A stretch of DNA of 64,000 nt, taken from NCBI GenBank assembly GCA_949358305.1, contig OX442322.1, positions 2,294,001 to 2,358,000 on the forward strand, written 5' to 3'. The stretch comes from Strigamia acuminata. Taxonomy: Eukaryota; Arthropoda; Chilopoda; Geophilomorpha; Linotaeniidae. Below the pieces are notes generated by a model, which was not told the origin of the DNA, made no database searches, and saw nothing but the letters and a program-made list of their open reading frames with translations. The position numbers were made by a program, and so were the translations under genes. Within the stretch, counting starts at the first letter, position 1. Every line of letters begins with the position of its first letter. This document shows, piece by piece, positions 42,601 through 53,741 of the stretch.

Positions 42601-44118
42601 AAGTGATGAACGACGAGATTGACACCATGCATGAGCGCGAGGTTTGGGAACTTGTTCCACCGCCGCCCAGCACTAAGATAGTGGGTTGCAGATGGATTTA
42701 TACGACCAAACAGAACGAAGAGGGAGAAATTGCACGTTATAAGGCGAGACTTGTCGCGCAAGGGTTTTTCCAAGTCTACGGCGAATCCTATGAGGAGACA
42801 TTCTCACCCGTGGTAGACTTTTCAATCGTGCGCTTTATGTTCACGCTACTCGTCTGTATGCTCAAATGGTCATACATTCAGGCAGACGTCAAGTGTGCAT
42901 ACCTTTATGCAAAATTGCATAAAACAGTCTACATGCGTCAGCCAAAAGGCTTCATCATTGAAGGCAAGGAGAACTGTCTGCAGGCTCCTCCGAGCCATCT
43001 ATGGCTTGCACCAGTCTGGAAGAGAATGGGGAATAGAACTGGAGGAGACTTTATTGAAATTAGGACTAGAACACGTCAATTGGTGCAATTGCGTTTATAA
43101 GTACGGAGACATTGCGTATCTAATCGTCTACGTTGACGATATCGTTGTCTTCGGAAAGCAGTACGAAGATGCGATGAAAATACTCAACATGATTGGAACG
43201 CAATTCGATTTAGTGATTCTCGGACAGACGAAGAAGTTGCTAGGAGTCGAATTTCACTCGCACAAACAACAATTGGTTCTACATCAAAGATCGTACGTGA
43301 ACAAAGTGTTGTTGAAATTCAAAAATCACTTGGAACATGTGAAGATTCGATCTCAACCGATGACGAAAGCAACTGTTCTCACGAAACGAGATTGTCCGGA
43401 CACAATTGATGAATTCAAAGTCATGGAAGGAATTCCATATAGAAGCTTACTTGGATGTTTAGCATTCATCGCGTCGAGAACAAGGCCCGACATGACTTAT
43501 GCAGTGAACATTCTGAGCCAATTTCAATCGAATCCAGGGTGGGACCACTGGATTGCGCTACTGGATTTACTCAGTTATCTGAGAACAACAAGAAACCACG
43601 GATTAATGTTGTTCCCGAATGATCGGATCGAGGTAATCGGATACAGCAACTCCGATTATGCGAACAACAGAGATGACCGAATTTCCGTTGGAGGAACACT
43701 AGTGACTTTGGGTAGCACACCCATCTACTGGCGGACCTTCAAACAACGGAACGTGACACTGTCAACGATGGAGGCGGAGTACGTAGCCCTCACAGAAACT
43801 GTTAAGGACTATATTTGGATTGTTCGTGTTCTGCACGAAATATCCCCAGAATTGGCTGGAAGATTCTCTCATTATGTCATGTGCGACAACATATCAGCAG
43901 TGGACTTCACAAAATCTTGTGTCGAGAACAGAAAAACAAAGCACATTGACATCCGTTACCATTTTATAAGAGAACTTGTTAAAAGAGATAATCTTCTAAT
44001 CGTTCACGTAGGCACAAAGTCCAATCATGCCGACATTTTTACAAAGTCAGTTGACAAAGCTGACTTGGTAAAGTTTTGCGATCGCTTCTTAGTTGATTTG
44101 AGCACTTTGCGGGCTTAA
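39651..44118 (+). pseudogene. Copia-2 polyprotein (Gag-PR-IN-MBD-like-RT-RH), one frameshift
   Basis: Open from 39564; I prefer ATG 39651 (MDTEKLDRKITLLN). Numbering from 39564: copia Gag; zinc knuckle CFRCNQPGHWARDC (about 298); protease IYDTGATGHF (about 355); integrase zinc domain (LWHEWLGH...CDVC), core with HMDVCG, RTDNGMEF and NGVSERLN; an MBD-like segment from Trp909 to Cys945; RT entering at DEWRQVMNDEI, with AQGFF and FSPVVDF. Near 42975-42990 the frame shifts (ENCLQ against VCRLLRAIYGL). The second frame (to 44118) carries YVDDIVVF and RNase H (SNSDYANN, STMEAEYVALTE, ENRKTKHIDIRYH). One indel, so recently alive; a sequencing error is possible. Confidence 0.9.
42285..42398 (+). other. 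MBD-like domain in Copia-2
   Basis: Between integrase and RT: VWKKTEKVRP, QRDVEYTIEG, then KPKLRSIPEVKRYC. Matches the methyl-CpG-binding layout Trp, Arg at +7, a basic turn, D-V-x-Y, then an R-S pair and a helix ending in Y. The loop is shorter and the strand-turn longer than in the other two copies, so this is the weakest of the three. Confidence 0.5.
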
Positions 44119-44147
44119 TAAGGAATGAGATAATACGGGGGGCCGAA

Positions 44148-44467
44148 TGTTAAGATATAATGTATATTGATGAGCAATCACTTTTACAACATGTGTGCAT
44201 ATATATCTTTGCGTATTATCATGTAACTAAGTGTTAGTGTATGTGTTTGGCCAACGCGAGTGATCGCAATGTTTGTTTACATACAGTGTCTGTATGCTGC
44301 CTACAGGTGGCGCTTTTTTTGCATTGAGGTCATGTGACCAATCAATAAAGATCACTTGATGTGTTGGTTCTCACCTGTTAACATGATGTCTCTTTCTTTC
44401 ACCTGATGTGTTTTTCCAATCCACTACATTTGTCACTAATTGCAGAAGTTTGCAACACTATTCAACA
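44148..44467 (+). mobile_element. 3' LTR of Copia-2
   Basis: 320-bp twin of 38548-38867, followed by the CTGTT target duplication and resumption of Copia-1. Confidence 0.95.
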
Positions 44468-44472
44468 CTGTT

Positions 44473-46335
44473 CACTCGCCACTGCGTCAGCCTCCGCCTG
44501 GTTCTCCGGCTGTGGGGGGCAAGTGGACTCGTTCTGAGGTGATTTGGCAGTCTGGTGCGTCTATGGGTCACACTGATGTGTATTTTTTCTCACCGGATCG
44601 TACCAGATTGCGGAGTCATGGCGACGTTGAGCGATATTGCGTTGACAATCGTTTAGCATACGATCGGAATTTCTTTGACTTTAGCACCCAAAATGTGCCA
44701 GTTCAAATGGTTGATCCCCCACCGGTAGATCCTAATGTTTCCCTTCCTCAAAGTCCTACGACTTCGGAAGAAGAAGCGTTTGCGGATTGCTATTCTACCG
44801 AACCACCACGGTACGCGCATTCCTTGTTTGCTCAGGTTCCTCGCACCTACAAGGAAGCTATTTCTAGCCCTGACCGTGTTCATTGGCAGAAAGCCATGAA
44901 GGAAGAGCTTGATCTTTTCCGTGAGCGAGGTGTTTACGAGTAAGTTGAAAAACCTCTTCCTGATGTAAACATTGTGGGGAATAAATGGGTCTACTACATC
45001 AAGCGTGATGCAGAAAGCATTGTGCGCCGTTTTAGGGCGATGTTAGTGGCTCAGGGTTTCAGCCAGAAGTACGGAGTTGATTATTCCGAGGTTTTCAGCC
45101 CCATGGTCAACTACGTCTTGATTCGCCTATTTTTCGTGCTTCTAGTGGTCGTTCTTGGCTGGCTAGACACACACCTTGATGTCAAGGGTGACTATCTTTA
45201 TGGCAACTTGGATGAAGCCATCTTCATGAGGATTCCCAGGGGCTGGGAAACTCCTCAAAACACTGGAAAAGTGTGGAGGCTTCATAAGGCTCTTTACGGC
45301 CTTCATCAGAGCGGGCGACAATGGAATTTTCGTCTCGTAGAAGTCTTGTTGGAGATTAATTTCCACAAGCTTCTAGGTGTAAATGGCGTTTTCATTTCCG
45401 ACACTTACAATGCCGTCATCCTGGTTTATGTCGATGACATGGTGTTATTCACCAAAGGACCCGGTCCTCGAGACCGAACTGTTAAAGCCCTTCGTGGATT
45501 TTTCACGATAACAGATCTTGGTCCGGTATCGAAGCTGTTAGGCGTCCAGTTTGATCGCGATGGTGGACATATTTCCATTCATCAACGCGATTACATTGAT
45601 CGGATCGCGGAAGATTTCGGAATCTCCTCCGAGCGTCTGTGCAGGGTTCCGATCGCTGTTGGCACAATGGTGAATTGCGCTAGAGAGGGAGAACGTGTGC
45701 TGAACGACGACGAGTGTCCTTACCGTTCTCTCATTGGGTCGCTTCTGTTTTTGGCTTCTCGCACACGCCCCGATATCCTCTTTCCGGTGATTTTGTTATC
45801 CCAGTACAACACGTGCTTCACTTCAAAGCACGTGGCCCTTCTTCTTCAGGTTCTCCTGTATTTGATGAACACGCGGAATTATTCGATTTTCCTTTCCGTG
45901 GTCACTGGAGACATCCTGTCAGGGCACTCCGATGCTTCTTGGATCAGGGATCGAGATTCGAGAAGGAGCTTCGGAGGGTACACGATTTCGATTTTCGGGG
46001 TTCCCATTTCCTGGGGCTGCTGTAAGCAGCGCTATTGCGCCTTAAGCATCATGGAGGCCGAGTTTTTGGCACTTCTCGATGGCGAGAAAGAGATTGTTTG
46101 GCTCCACGGAGCGATCGATCGGACCCGAATCTTCCGTTTGCCCACTCCGACGATGTGTTCTGATTGTCTACGATTTATTTTACGAGGAATGACATCGAAA
46201 ATCGTCGGACCAAACATAACAGTATTTCTTTTTGCGGGATTGGCTTACCGAGGGCGTTTTTGTTTTGCGAAAGATTTCCGGCGATTTAAATCCTGCCGAC
46301 ATTTTCACTTAGTTTTTCTCGCCTGCCCGTTTGCA
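44473..46335 (+). pseudogene. Copia-1 3' half: MBD-like domain, RT and RNase H, broken
   Basis: Continuation of Copia-1 after Copia-2. A frame with the MBD-like domain (44518-44640) runs to a TAA at 44941-44943 replacing the expected codon in VYE-VEKPLPD. RT follows from 44974: NKWVYYIKRD, MLVAQGFSQKYG, FSPMVNY, HLDVKGDYLYG, YVDDMVLF with both catalytic Asp. RNase H is present (SDASWIRD, SIMEAEFLALLDG). After CSDCL another frameshift at about 46165 moves the end (FTRNDIENRRTKH) into a different frame. Not functional. Confidence 0.85.
44518..44640 (+). other. MBD-like domain in Copia-1
   Basis: GKWTRSEVIWQSGASMG then HTDVYFFSPDRTRLRS and HGDVERYC. Lengths between W, DVY and RS are exactly those of vertebrate MBD proteins: Trp to Asp 17, Asp to Arg 12. 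The Asp and the second Arg of the methyl-CpG contact set are kept; the first Arg is Trp here. Confidence 0.7.
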
Positions 46336-46537
46336 ATTTTTATGCAAACATTTTTTCCGGTAATTTGATTATAGTTTTTCGATTTCCCGCATTTGTGCAT
46401 TTGTTGATTGGTTGATTCTGATTTTTATCACTGCTTGTTATGTACCGCAACCAATTGACTATCGATATTGTTTTTGGGGTTTTTTGTTTTTTCTTTCGAC
46501 TGAGATTTGTTTATTATCTCGGAGAATGGGGGGCTCT

Positions 46538-46839
46538 TGTTGGCCTTTTTGTTCCCCGAGATTGATTGTTTACTGTTTATTCTCAATGTTCACTTTACTG
46601 TTTTGATATTTATCGGTTTGTAAATTAGTGAACATTGATTTCTGTATGGATCAAATGAGATCCCGTACTTGTGCTTTTGTTTGTTGAATTTCGTTTATCG
46701 GGTTTTGTTAAACCCACATATGGATCACCTTTTTGTTTTATCTTAACTTGTAAATTTTTCCTTTACGTGTGCAAAGCTGCACTTGCAAATAAACGATGTT
46801 TATTTTGTTTTTCCTGCCTCATCTCTTCTAAAAACAACA
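46538..46839 (+). mobile_element. 3' LTR of Copia-1
   Basis: 302 bp, TGTTGGCC to AACAACA, after polypurine tract AGAATGGGGGGCTCT. The last 68 bp match the 5' remnant 32634-32701. AATAAACG lies at about 46789. The start is inferred from the polypurine tract. Confidence 0.7.
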
Positions 46840-47110
46840 AGTTCTCGCAACGAAATTTGATCGTTATCATCGATAAACCTTTCCTTTGCTTCTAATTTAG
46901 GCCTATCTCGCGAATCACCGTCTTTCTTCACAATTTCCGCATTTTGATCGTCTTGTTGCGAATTTTCCTGCACTTCATCCGAAAATGTCACTTTCTTTGG
47001 TGGTAAATCCTGCAGAATAGTTTCTGGAATTTCCTCTCGCGCTTTATATGGTTTCAAACGCTCTACATTGACAATGTCAGACTTCTTTTCTGATGAATTC
47101 CTTATTGTTG
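46840..47110 (-). pseudogene. Gypsy pol C-terminal fragment, minus strand
   Basis: Minus-strand frame reading KSDIVNVERLKPYKAREE..., the kind of text found after integrase in Gypsy Pol (the NVERLKPY phrase), then an acidic tail. Copia-1 cuts it at 46840. It is separate from the Gypsy-4 pol at 47435-48960, which has its own C-terminus. Confidence 0.5.
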
Positions 47111-47434
47111 AATTTCCTTTGATATTGCTGCATAAATAATCACAACAGCATTAAATATAATGTCCATTAACTGCTATCGTTTATTCACCGGGACGCCATT
47201 ATTATAACTCTCGGTTTCTAACTACCAATTACAATACAACAAACACTAGCACCAACTGGTGACAATAACTGAACTAATTATTATTAGGCAAACACTACAT
47301 CTGACTTTTTTTTTTAAATCAAAACTACTAGCACAATAAACTGAGAAACATAAAATTACGAATGACAGAATACACTGATTAAATCAACAAATTCAAAACA
47401 CAAGCAAAGCAATATGCACTAAATAAAATGAACG
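47111..47434. other. Gypsy-4 3' non-coding region, possible short LTR
   Basis: AT-rich. On the minus strand an A-run followed by GTCAGA and TGTAGTG (about 47308) could be polypurine tract and LTR start, with AATAAACG before about 47170 and an end near 47119. This would be an LTR of under 200 bp. The call is tentative. Confidence 0.3.
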
Positions 47435-48960
47435 CTAACCACAATCAAAGTCCTCTAAATATGCAGGTTGTTTTCTCTCTCTTCTCGGCCTCTGATTTCC
47501 ATTTGGCATCTCTGCAACTGCCTCATTCTCTGGATTGTTTTCTACCAAATTATCAGGTCCTCCATCATCACTGTAATCTTCAGATTCGACCTCCACAGAA
47601 ATCTTCTTAACCTGAGCAACATTTCCTTTCACTAAAACACCATCAGTGGTTTTCAACACGAACTGCCCATTGTTATTTTCCACTACCGTCAGCGGTTCTG
47701 GTCTAAACACCGTAGCTAATTTATTAGCCTTCTTTGTTGCTTTAACTAACATTTTCTCACCCACAGTGACATCTGTTACTTCTGCTCTCCTTTTACCATC
47801 TGCATATTCCTTAGCTTTCTGCTGTTTCTCTCTTCTTTTTTGAGAAAGCTCACCATCCTTGTTTTCTGACCACTCTGGAAGCTTCGTACGCAACTGCCTT
47901 GACATCAACAATTCTGCCGGCGATTTTCTCGTCATTCTGTGTGGCGTAACACGGTACATTTTTAGGAAACTTCTCAACACTCCTCTTAAGCCTTGCTGCT
48001 CCAAATTGGCTGCTCGAACTGCCTTCAAAAATGATCGGTTCAGGTGTTCTACCTGTCCATTTGCCTGGGGCCAGTAAGGTGTTACGGGTCTCAATTTTAT
48101 CCCGTAGTCTTTCGCGTATTGTTTGTACTCTTCTGAAATAAACTGTGGTCCATTGTCGCTGGTGATGGATTCTGGGTATCCATGCGCCGCAAACACATCT
48201 TCAAACCAATCAACAATTTTACTTGTAGATGTCATCACTTTTGCTTTTGGCCATTTGGTGTAATAATCTACCAACACTACAACGCTGCTTCCATCTGGAA
48301 ATGGTCCACAAATATCTACTGCTAAGTGTGTCCATGGTTTCGTAGCCCAGTCCGTCATCCTCATTGGTTGAACACGTTCTGGTTGCGCTTGCGCTTGACA
48401 TGGGATGCAAGCTCGAATCATGTCCTCTACTTGTGTGTCCATACCTGGCCACCAAACCTTTCCTCTCAGCAATGCTTTGGTTCGCACTATTCCTTGATGA
48501 CTTTCATGCACAATAGCTAAAATCTTCTTACGCAGTTCTAAGGGGACCACGATACGGTTCTCTCGCAAAACCACACCACCAACGCTGGTCAGTTCCATTT
48601 TTATCTGCTTGAAATCTTTTTGCGTATTGTTCCAACTTCCTGTTTGAATCGCTGTTATTACTTGTTGTAACTCAGCATCATTTTCAGTTGCTTGGATAAT
48701 TTCTTCAATCGTCACCGCTTTTGGAATTGCATGTCGCACCATAAAATTGACATAATGTTCCGTCAATTTCTCAATAGATCTTTCAGGTTTTCTTTCAGTC
48801 TTTAAAAGCCTAGACAGAGGATCCGCGATATTTGTCAGCCCGCTCTCATATTTAATGGCAAACTTATATTGTTGCAGTCGCAATAACCATCGCTCAATTC
48901 TCGCTGAAGCTCTTGAGGTTGCTAAATAAATGACTTCTAACGGTTTATGATCTGTAACCA
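47435..48960 (-). pseudogene. Gypsy-4 pol: RNase H end and integrase, 5'-truncated
   Basis: Begins mid-RNase H (VTDHKPLEVIYLA) exactly where the LTR of element-5 starts; the apparent Met is made by the junction. Then ADPLSRL, the integrase zinc domain (H...H with CIPCQAQ), core Asp in AVDICGPF, Asp in TSDNGPQF and Glu in NGQVEHLN, a basic linker and a C-terminal SH3-like region ending RKQPAYLEDFDCG. Open throughout, so recently intact. The remaining 5' part must lie beyond the far end of element-5. Confidence 0.85.
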
Positions 48961-50714
48961 TGTGACGATTCTACTTTTGGCTGATTTAATAGCCATTTAA
49001 GATAGATAAATAATCGGTTTAAACAAGACGTTGCTAGGAGTAGCAACAACCTAACCGAGATAAGCTTAAGGAAGTCTGTGTAAAATATGAATTCATGACT
49101 GAGTAGAAATAACTTACAATATTAGTGTGACATAACATATTTATTACTAAATATTAATGATAACATAATTGGGTTCTTGACGCGTGTAAACGGGCGGCAT
49201 CAACTGGTTGAGGATCCGGGCGAAGCCAAAGGGATACGGCTGACTTGCGGCATTGTCACAAATAACGCTATGGAGACGTATTTGGTCCGCAGCTCGAGTA
49301 TCTAATAATGTGCAGAGTCCTTTGCATAAATAGGAATATTCGGCAGAATATTCCATGTTCCAATGAATAAAAATAAAGTGATTAATGGAATATAACAAAT
49401 GAATTGTTATATAAATATTAATTGGGCGGGGACCGTCACGACAATTGAGAGAACGTCGCGGAAGTTGTTGAGACTCCATCCGCCAGCATGCCTTACGACG
49501 ACAAGATCTCGTGATCAGGCGCCGAGTATTTAATTGTACGCTTTTAAATCGCTATCGGTGGTACCAACCACCAGGTAAACATTTCTATGGACTTACCGGG
49601 ATAAAAAGTATTGCCAATACAGGATTACCAATGCCCGAGTAATTTGTTTAACACAGTGTTGTTCAACTCCTGTTCACGGGTTACTAACCCGGAGGGTACG
49701 ATGGGGCGGGGACCGTCACGACGGTCGAGAGAACCATCGCGGGAGGATTTGACTCCTCCATCCGCCAGCATGCCTTACGATGACGGGATCAGTAGATCGA
49801 GCACCGGGTAAAATATTAATCGGCCACTGCCGTTGGATTACCATTATCCAGGTAGTTATTTATCGCAACATCTGAAGATATTACTCACGGGCTACCAACC
49901 CGGCGTATTACCTGTGCATTAGGCCTTTACCGACTTTTAACGAGCGGAAGGACCAATCGAGAAAAGACGGGAACCTGCGTGGGCTGTTTACAACAACCAT
50001 CCTGCAGCGGACTGAGGCCAGTTAGCTGAGGGACCTACTTTCATTTAGCAAGGTCGTACTGTATACGACCGTTATATTAAGCCACCGTACGAAGTCTAAC
50101 TGTCCCGTAGAACAGCAAGCTAACGTTACGGGAACATTTCATGCGAATGCATGTCTATTACCGGGTTGGTCTTCCCGAAAATGCCCTACAACAACAATAA
50201 CAATATAGTAATGAATACTAATTGTGGAGAGCTGAGGTGGCCTGATGTGTCGATAGAGAAAGTGAAATCAAACGATAACAACAATTCAACTACAGACAGT
50301 ATACGAGTTCAGTTATCAAGCCAGGGGGGTGAGTGGGTGAGAAACTGGAGCTTATATAGTTCTGTAGAACCACTAGATGGGCGACAGCCAATCAGCGTAC
50401 GAATCGACGGATTCGTGGGTCACTAGTCCGGACCTAAAATATGACTATGTCCAGATGGGCCCAGTTGGGGGCAGGAAGGGTCCAATTGGTTCCCTTCGAC
50501 AGGTAAGTAATGTGTATATTGATTCGATAGAATCAACATTTGTCAAGTAACTAATACTTAGTTTATATCGAATAAAATAGTTATATTTTATTCATCGTGT
50601 CTAAATAATTATTTATCACACTTATTAGTTTTATCGAGTTTGAATTACGCGCGTTGGTTAAACAGCGCCATCTACTGTGAACATTGATAACTATCGATTT
50701 GTAATCATCACACA
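48961..50714 (-). mobile_element. 3' LTR of element-5, about 1.75 kb
   Basis: On the minus strand starts TGTGTGATGATTAC right after the purine-rich CACCGGGGGA (50715-50724) and ends GAATCGTCACA. Related in inverted orientation to the solo LTR 34580-36403. Contains TATATAAG at about 50350. About 90 bp with GACCGTCACGAC and CCATCCGCCAGCATGCCTTACGA occurs twice (49433-49525 and 49710-49800), an internal duplication of about 275 bp absent in the solo copy. It interrupts Gypsy-4 RNase H. Confidence 0.7.
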
Positions 50715-50724
50715 TCCCCCGGTG

Positions 50725-51448
50725 ACAATCATAGAGTTTACCAACTTTTAATTGTCATTCTTAATGTATAAGTAATGTTCACTTAATTCTATCGAATTAA
50801 TCCACTTGGTAAGTACTTTATTAAACTTAATCACGTTATTTCTTTCAGAAACTTCGTCACCCGATTAGACTAATCGGCTTCCCTGTACAGCACAACTCCC
50901 GGTTGCTAAGCGACGGAAATGAACTCGTCCGAACATGGATACATGTTTGAGAAAATTAATTTCGATGGAAATTTTATTTTCTCCTTCAAATAAACTCTTC
51001 AAGGCTCATTAATCAACAAGATAATCAATAAAATAAACTTATGGAAAATTTTATTTATCGAAAATCTAACTACTAACTTTTTATTACGATTGTCATAAAA
51101 AATTATCGAATTTCAACTTGAAATTCTTCAACGCTTCGATCAAAACAAAACAAACACAATTTCCACAAATAATTATGAAATTCGTAAATAGATCAAACAA
51201 AACATATATTAATATGATTAGTTCAAACAAAATCAACTTGAATTCGGAAAGAACAATTAAATTGAATCCAATTTTTTAATCAAACTATATTCGTTGGAAT
51301 ATTTAAATAATTAGTTCTAATTTTAAATAAAACTGAACACACTACTCATGAGAATACTGAAAGAATCACAAAACACAACGAAACACTTGGAGTATTTTTT
51401 AGTCAAAAAATATCCACTCGGAAAATAACTAATGTTAATTTGTCCCTT
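50725..51448 (-). other. Element-5 3' non-coding region
   Basis: AT-rich between the unknown ORF and the polypurine tract. No ORF, repeat or RNA gene seen. Confidence 0.45.
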
Positions 51449-52133
51449 CTATTCCTTCTTCTCGACGTCAGTCGAATCTTTCACCTCTGGTTTCTCGACT
51501 TCAGCAGAAGTCAGAAAATCAGACTCTTCAGTCGCCTCGGTCGAGACGGCGGAAAACACAGCTTCCTCCGGCGCTTCAATTTCTTCCGGACTCGGAGGTG
51601 GAAACGGCAGATCCTCGAGGAGCTCGGCCACGAAATTGATGACGGAAATCATCTCCTCGGCATCCTCGAACTGTGCCTCGTCCGAAGTTTCAGACTTGGA
51701 CACGGGAGGGGCGCTAGACACGTCGGTCGCCGCCGCTGGAGGATCCTCCACGGGTTGGGACAACGCTTCTACGGCCTGTTGAAGCTTACGAGCTCGCCCT
51801 CGTGCCTAGATGTTGGTTCGTTGAACCTTGGCGATTTCTTTTGCTCGGTCGAGCGTCAGACAGCCTCGTCCACGCGACATCGTCCTTGGTCGAGCGACTT
51901 CTTCCTGCACTTCGCTTCCAACGCTTTCGGCGGCCTGAACAGTTTCAGTAGAAACTTCGGAGTCCTCGGACGGCGGCGGCGATTGTCGAAGGGGTTCGAC
52001 TCTTACGCCAGCGTTGGCTTCAGCGCGGGTCCATGTGAGGAAGCGCGGGTCGATGTACACAGCCTTGCCGCGGCTGTTCAAAAACAATCGACACTTTGGG
52101 CAGTGAGCCTGTTGGCTTTTGTTCTTCGAGATT
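51449..52133 (-). pseudogene. Element-5 3'-terminal ORF, unknown, one in-frame TAG
   Basis: One minus-strand frame from the Copia-4 LTR junction (about 52133) to the stop at 51449, broken only by a TAG at 51808-51806 (QRTNI-stop-ARGRARK). It includes a C-x2-C pair (HCPKCRLF), the phrase YIDPRFLTWTRAEA, an Arg-rich RTMSRGRGC, a KL-Q-Q-A-V-E helix and a long acidic C-terminus. The TAG may be a point mutation or a readthrough site. I do not recognise it. Copia-4 cuts off its start. Confidence 0.5.
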
Positions 52134-52389
52134 TGTGATATGCAATTGATTATTGATGTTACACATGTTTGATTTGTAATTATTTATGATTTTATAGTTT
52201 ATTATCATGTAAACATTGATGTATCAATTGGATTACCGTAGTTGGAGTTGTTTTTTAACTGCTTAGCAACTGTTGTTATTACTTGTTCTCTTGTTGTTGA
52301 TTTTTCTCCATGCTTGCATGAGATGATTAAATCTTGTTCTTTTACTCACTTTTGGCCTGGAATTTGTTCATCAATCCATACTTTTAACA
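52134..52389 (+). mobile_element. Copia-4 LTR, 256 bp, followed by primer site
   Basis: TGTGATATGC...TTTTAACA, then TGGTAGCAGAGGAT (52390-52403), complementary to the 3' end of initiator tRNA-Met. Only about 60 bp of leader follow before the sequence changes to element-6 LTR, so this is a truncated 5' end. Confidence 0.7.
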
Positions 52390-52449
52390 TGGTAGCAGAG
52401 GATTGGAGTTCATTCTGTCGCGCTCAACTCTAACTGTCGCTAACTCGTG

Positions 52450-53411
52450 GTATGAGTCACTCTCTAATCTCGCAATACCGCTTTACTCAAGCGGTTACCC
52501 AAATAATGTGAAACGGCAAACAATGTAAAATGGTAAATATAATAAATGTATTTATTATATGGGAATTTACAGGTAAAAGGAATAAAATATGTAAGGGAAT
52601 AAAGGTAAAAGGTTGGGGATGTGTGAAGTTGTCGGGAAACTGGTCGAGGTCGTCCTTTGTTGACGCTCTGGATCCAAGATGGCGTCCGCGTGGTAACGTG
52701 GTGTCGTCTTGGGCCGGCGTGGCAATGAATGGCGTCCTCGTCTCACGTTTCTTGTTCGGTCCTTCGGGCTCACGCTGGTCGGGCGCGAGTGAATGCCTAA
52801 AAGGTCTTACTTCTGGTCTGTTGTCTAGGTTTAGGGTTTTTTGTAGGTGTCCGGCGATCACACAGCGGCGGACTCTTCTGGCTCCCGGCGATCACACAGC
52901 GGCGGGAACGCTCGTCGTGGTTTTACTGCAGTTTAGGCTTGTGCGACCGTTTGTCTGCACAACTCGCTAAACTGGAGTGGTGTTTGCTGTTTCTAGCGGG
53001 TGTGCTAAAACAGCGCGGTAATCTTATCACGCAGGTTACTCTGCGGAGGTTAACACGAATCAAATGTACTCACGAAGAATATATCCTTTGTCCCTGGTCA
53101 CTCCTAGTGCTTGACTTAGGCCTGATCGGTAGGACGGTAGATTTCTCGTGTGTTTCTTGTTTGATGGTTGTGTTGGTTCTGCCCGCTCAGTGCAAGGCAC
53201 ATTCCTTTGCACAAAGCGGGGTTGACAGGTGACCAGAATCACCCAATGGTGGGGTGGACGAGCCATCCCCACTCCCTCAGGGCAGACGCCTGTCCATTGA
53301 CTAGATGTCAATGCACTGAGGGAAGGGAGACGCGCTTGCGGCTCCCCTTACACCCGAAACGAGGTCACGAGAGAAACTCTTCGTTGACCCCGGTCCAGTC
53401 GGGTCACAACA
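52450..53411 (-). mobile_element. Element-6 3' LTR, most of it (left edge uncertain)
   Basis: On the minus strand the LTR begins TGTTGTGACCCGACTGG. The first copy of that tip is at 53705-53674, next to the polypurine tract; the second at 53411-53380 continues into the body. A tandem repeat with GATCACACAGCGGCGG lies at 52855-52907. The far end is not defined. Short ORFs here are not supported. Confidence 0.5.
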
Positions 53412-53673
53412 ATTCCATCACTGTGAGTTGTTCATGTTAAATTTTGGCCAAGTTTTTGTCAAAATTCCATGAATTTTCGTTCATCTTATCCTGCTGATCG
53501 ATTACTCGCTCCAATCCAAGATGGCCGACCTCGTTTCTTCACGCCGCTCACCCACTGATTTTTGTGGTTTTTCAACGATTTGCAACGGATTTCAACGCTG
53601 ACAAATTTCGTGGGCATACTACAGGTGTAGTTGGAGCATTGTGAGTACTTTTTGGAATTTAATTCCGTCGATT
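53412..53673 (+). mobile_element. Copia-1-type leader fragment inserted at element-6 LTR tip
   Basis: 262 bp resembling the Copia-1 leader 32740-32975 (CAAGATGGCCGACCTCG, TTTCGTGGGCATACTACAG, GTGAGTACTTT). It is flanked by two identical 32-bp copies of the element-6 LTR tip (53380-53411 and 53674-53705). Confidence 0.6.
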
Positions 53674-53705
53674 TTCGTTGACCCCGGTCCAGTCGGGTCA
53701 CAACA

Positions 53706-53722
53706 CTTCCCCCTCCGAGCTC
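53706..53722 (-). other. Element-6 polypurine tract
   Basis: Minus strand GCTCGGAGGGGGAAG immediately before the LTR start at 53705, and only about 20 nt after the stop of the long ORF at 53742. Confidence 0.65.
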
Positions 53723-53741
53723 AGACCGTGGGGCTGAGCGA

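Larger units (their letters stand above)
38548..44467 (+). mobile_element. Copia-2, nearly complete copia element, 5-bp TSD
   Basis: LTRs 38548-38867 and 44148-44467, 320 bp each, TGTTAAGATA...TTCAACA, with one difference seen (T/G at about 38710/44310). CTGTT flanks both sides (38543-38547 and 44468-44472). Polypurine tract ACGGGGGGCCGAA precedes the 3' LTR. A single polyprotein with one frameshift lies inside. It split the Copia-1 polyprotein between integrase and RT. Confidence 0.95.
32634..46839 (+). mobile_element. Copia-1, decayed Ty1/copia element with nested insertions
   Basis: Plus-strand copia. Only the last 68 bp of the 5' LTR remain (32634-32701), identical or nearly so to 46772-46839. 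The primer site (32702), a long leader with two insertions, a broken polyprotein (36564-38547 and 44473-46335) split by Copia-2, a polypurine tract (AGAATGGGGGGCTCT, 46523-46537) and a 302-bp 3' LTR (46538-46839, TGTTGGCC...AACAACA) follow. Multiple frameshifts, stops and a deletion removing the zinc knuckle make it inactive. Confidence 0.8.

Noticed and set aside
52853-52910. CRISPR-like short repeat
   Set aside because: Only two units, in a retrotransposon LTR of a eukaryote.
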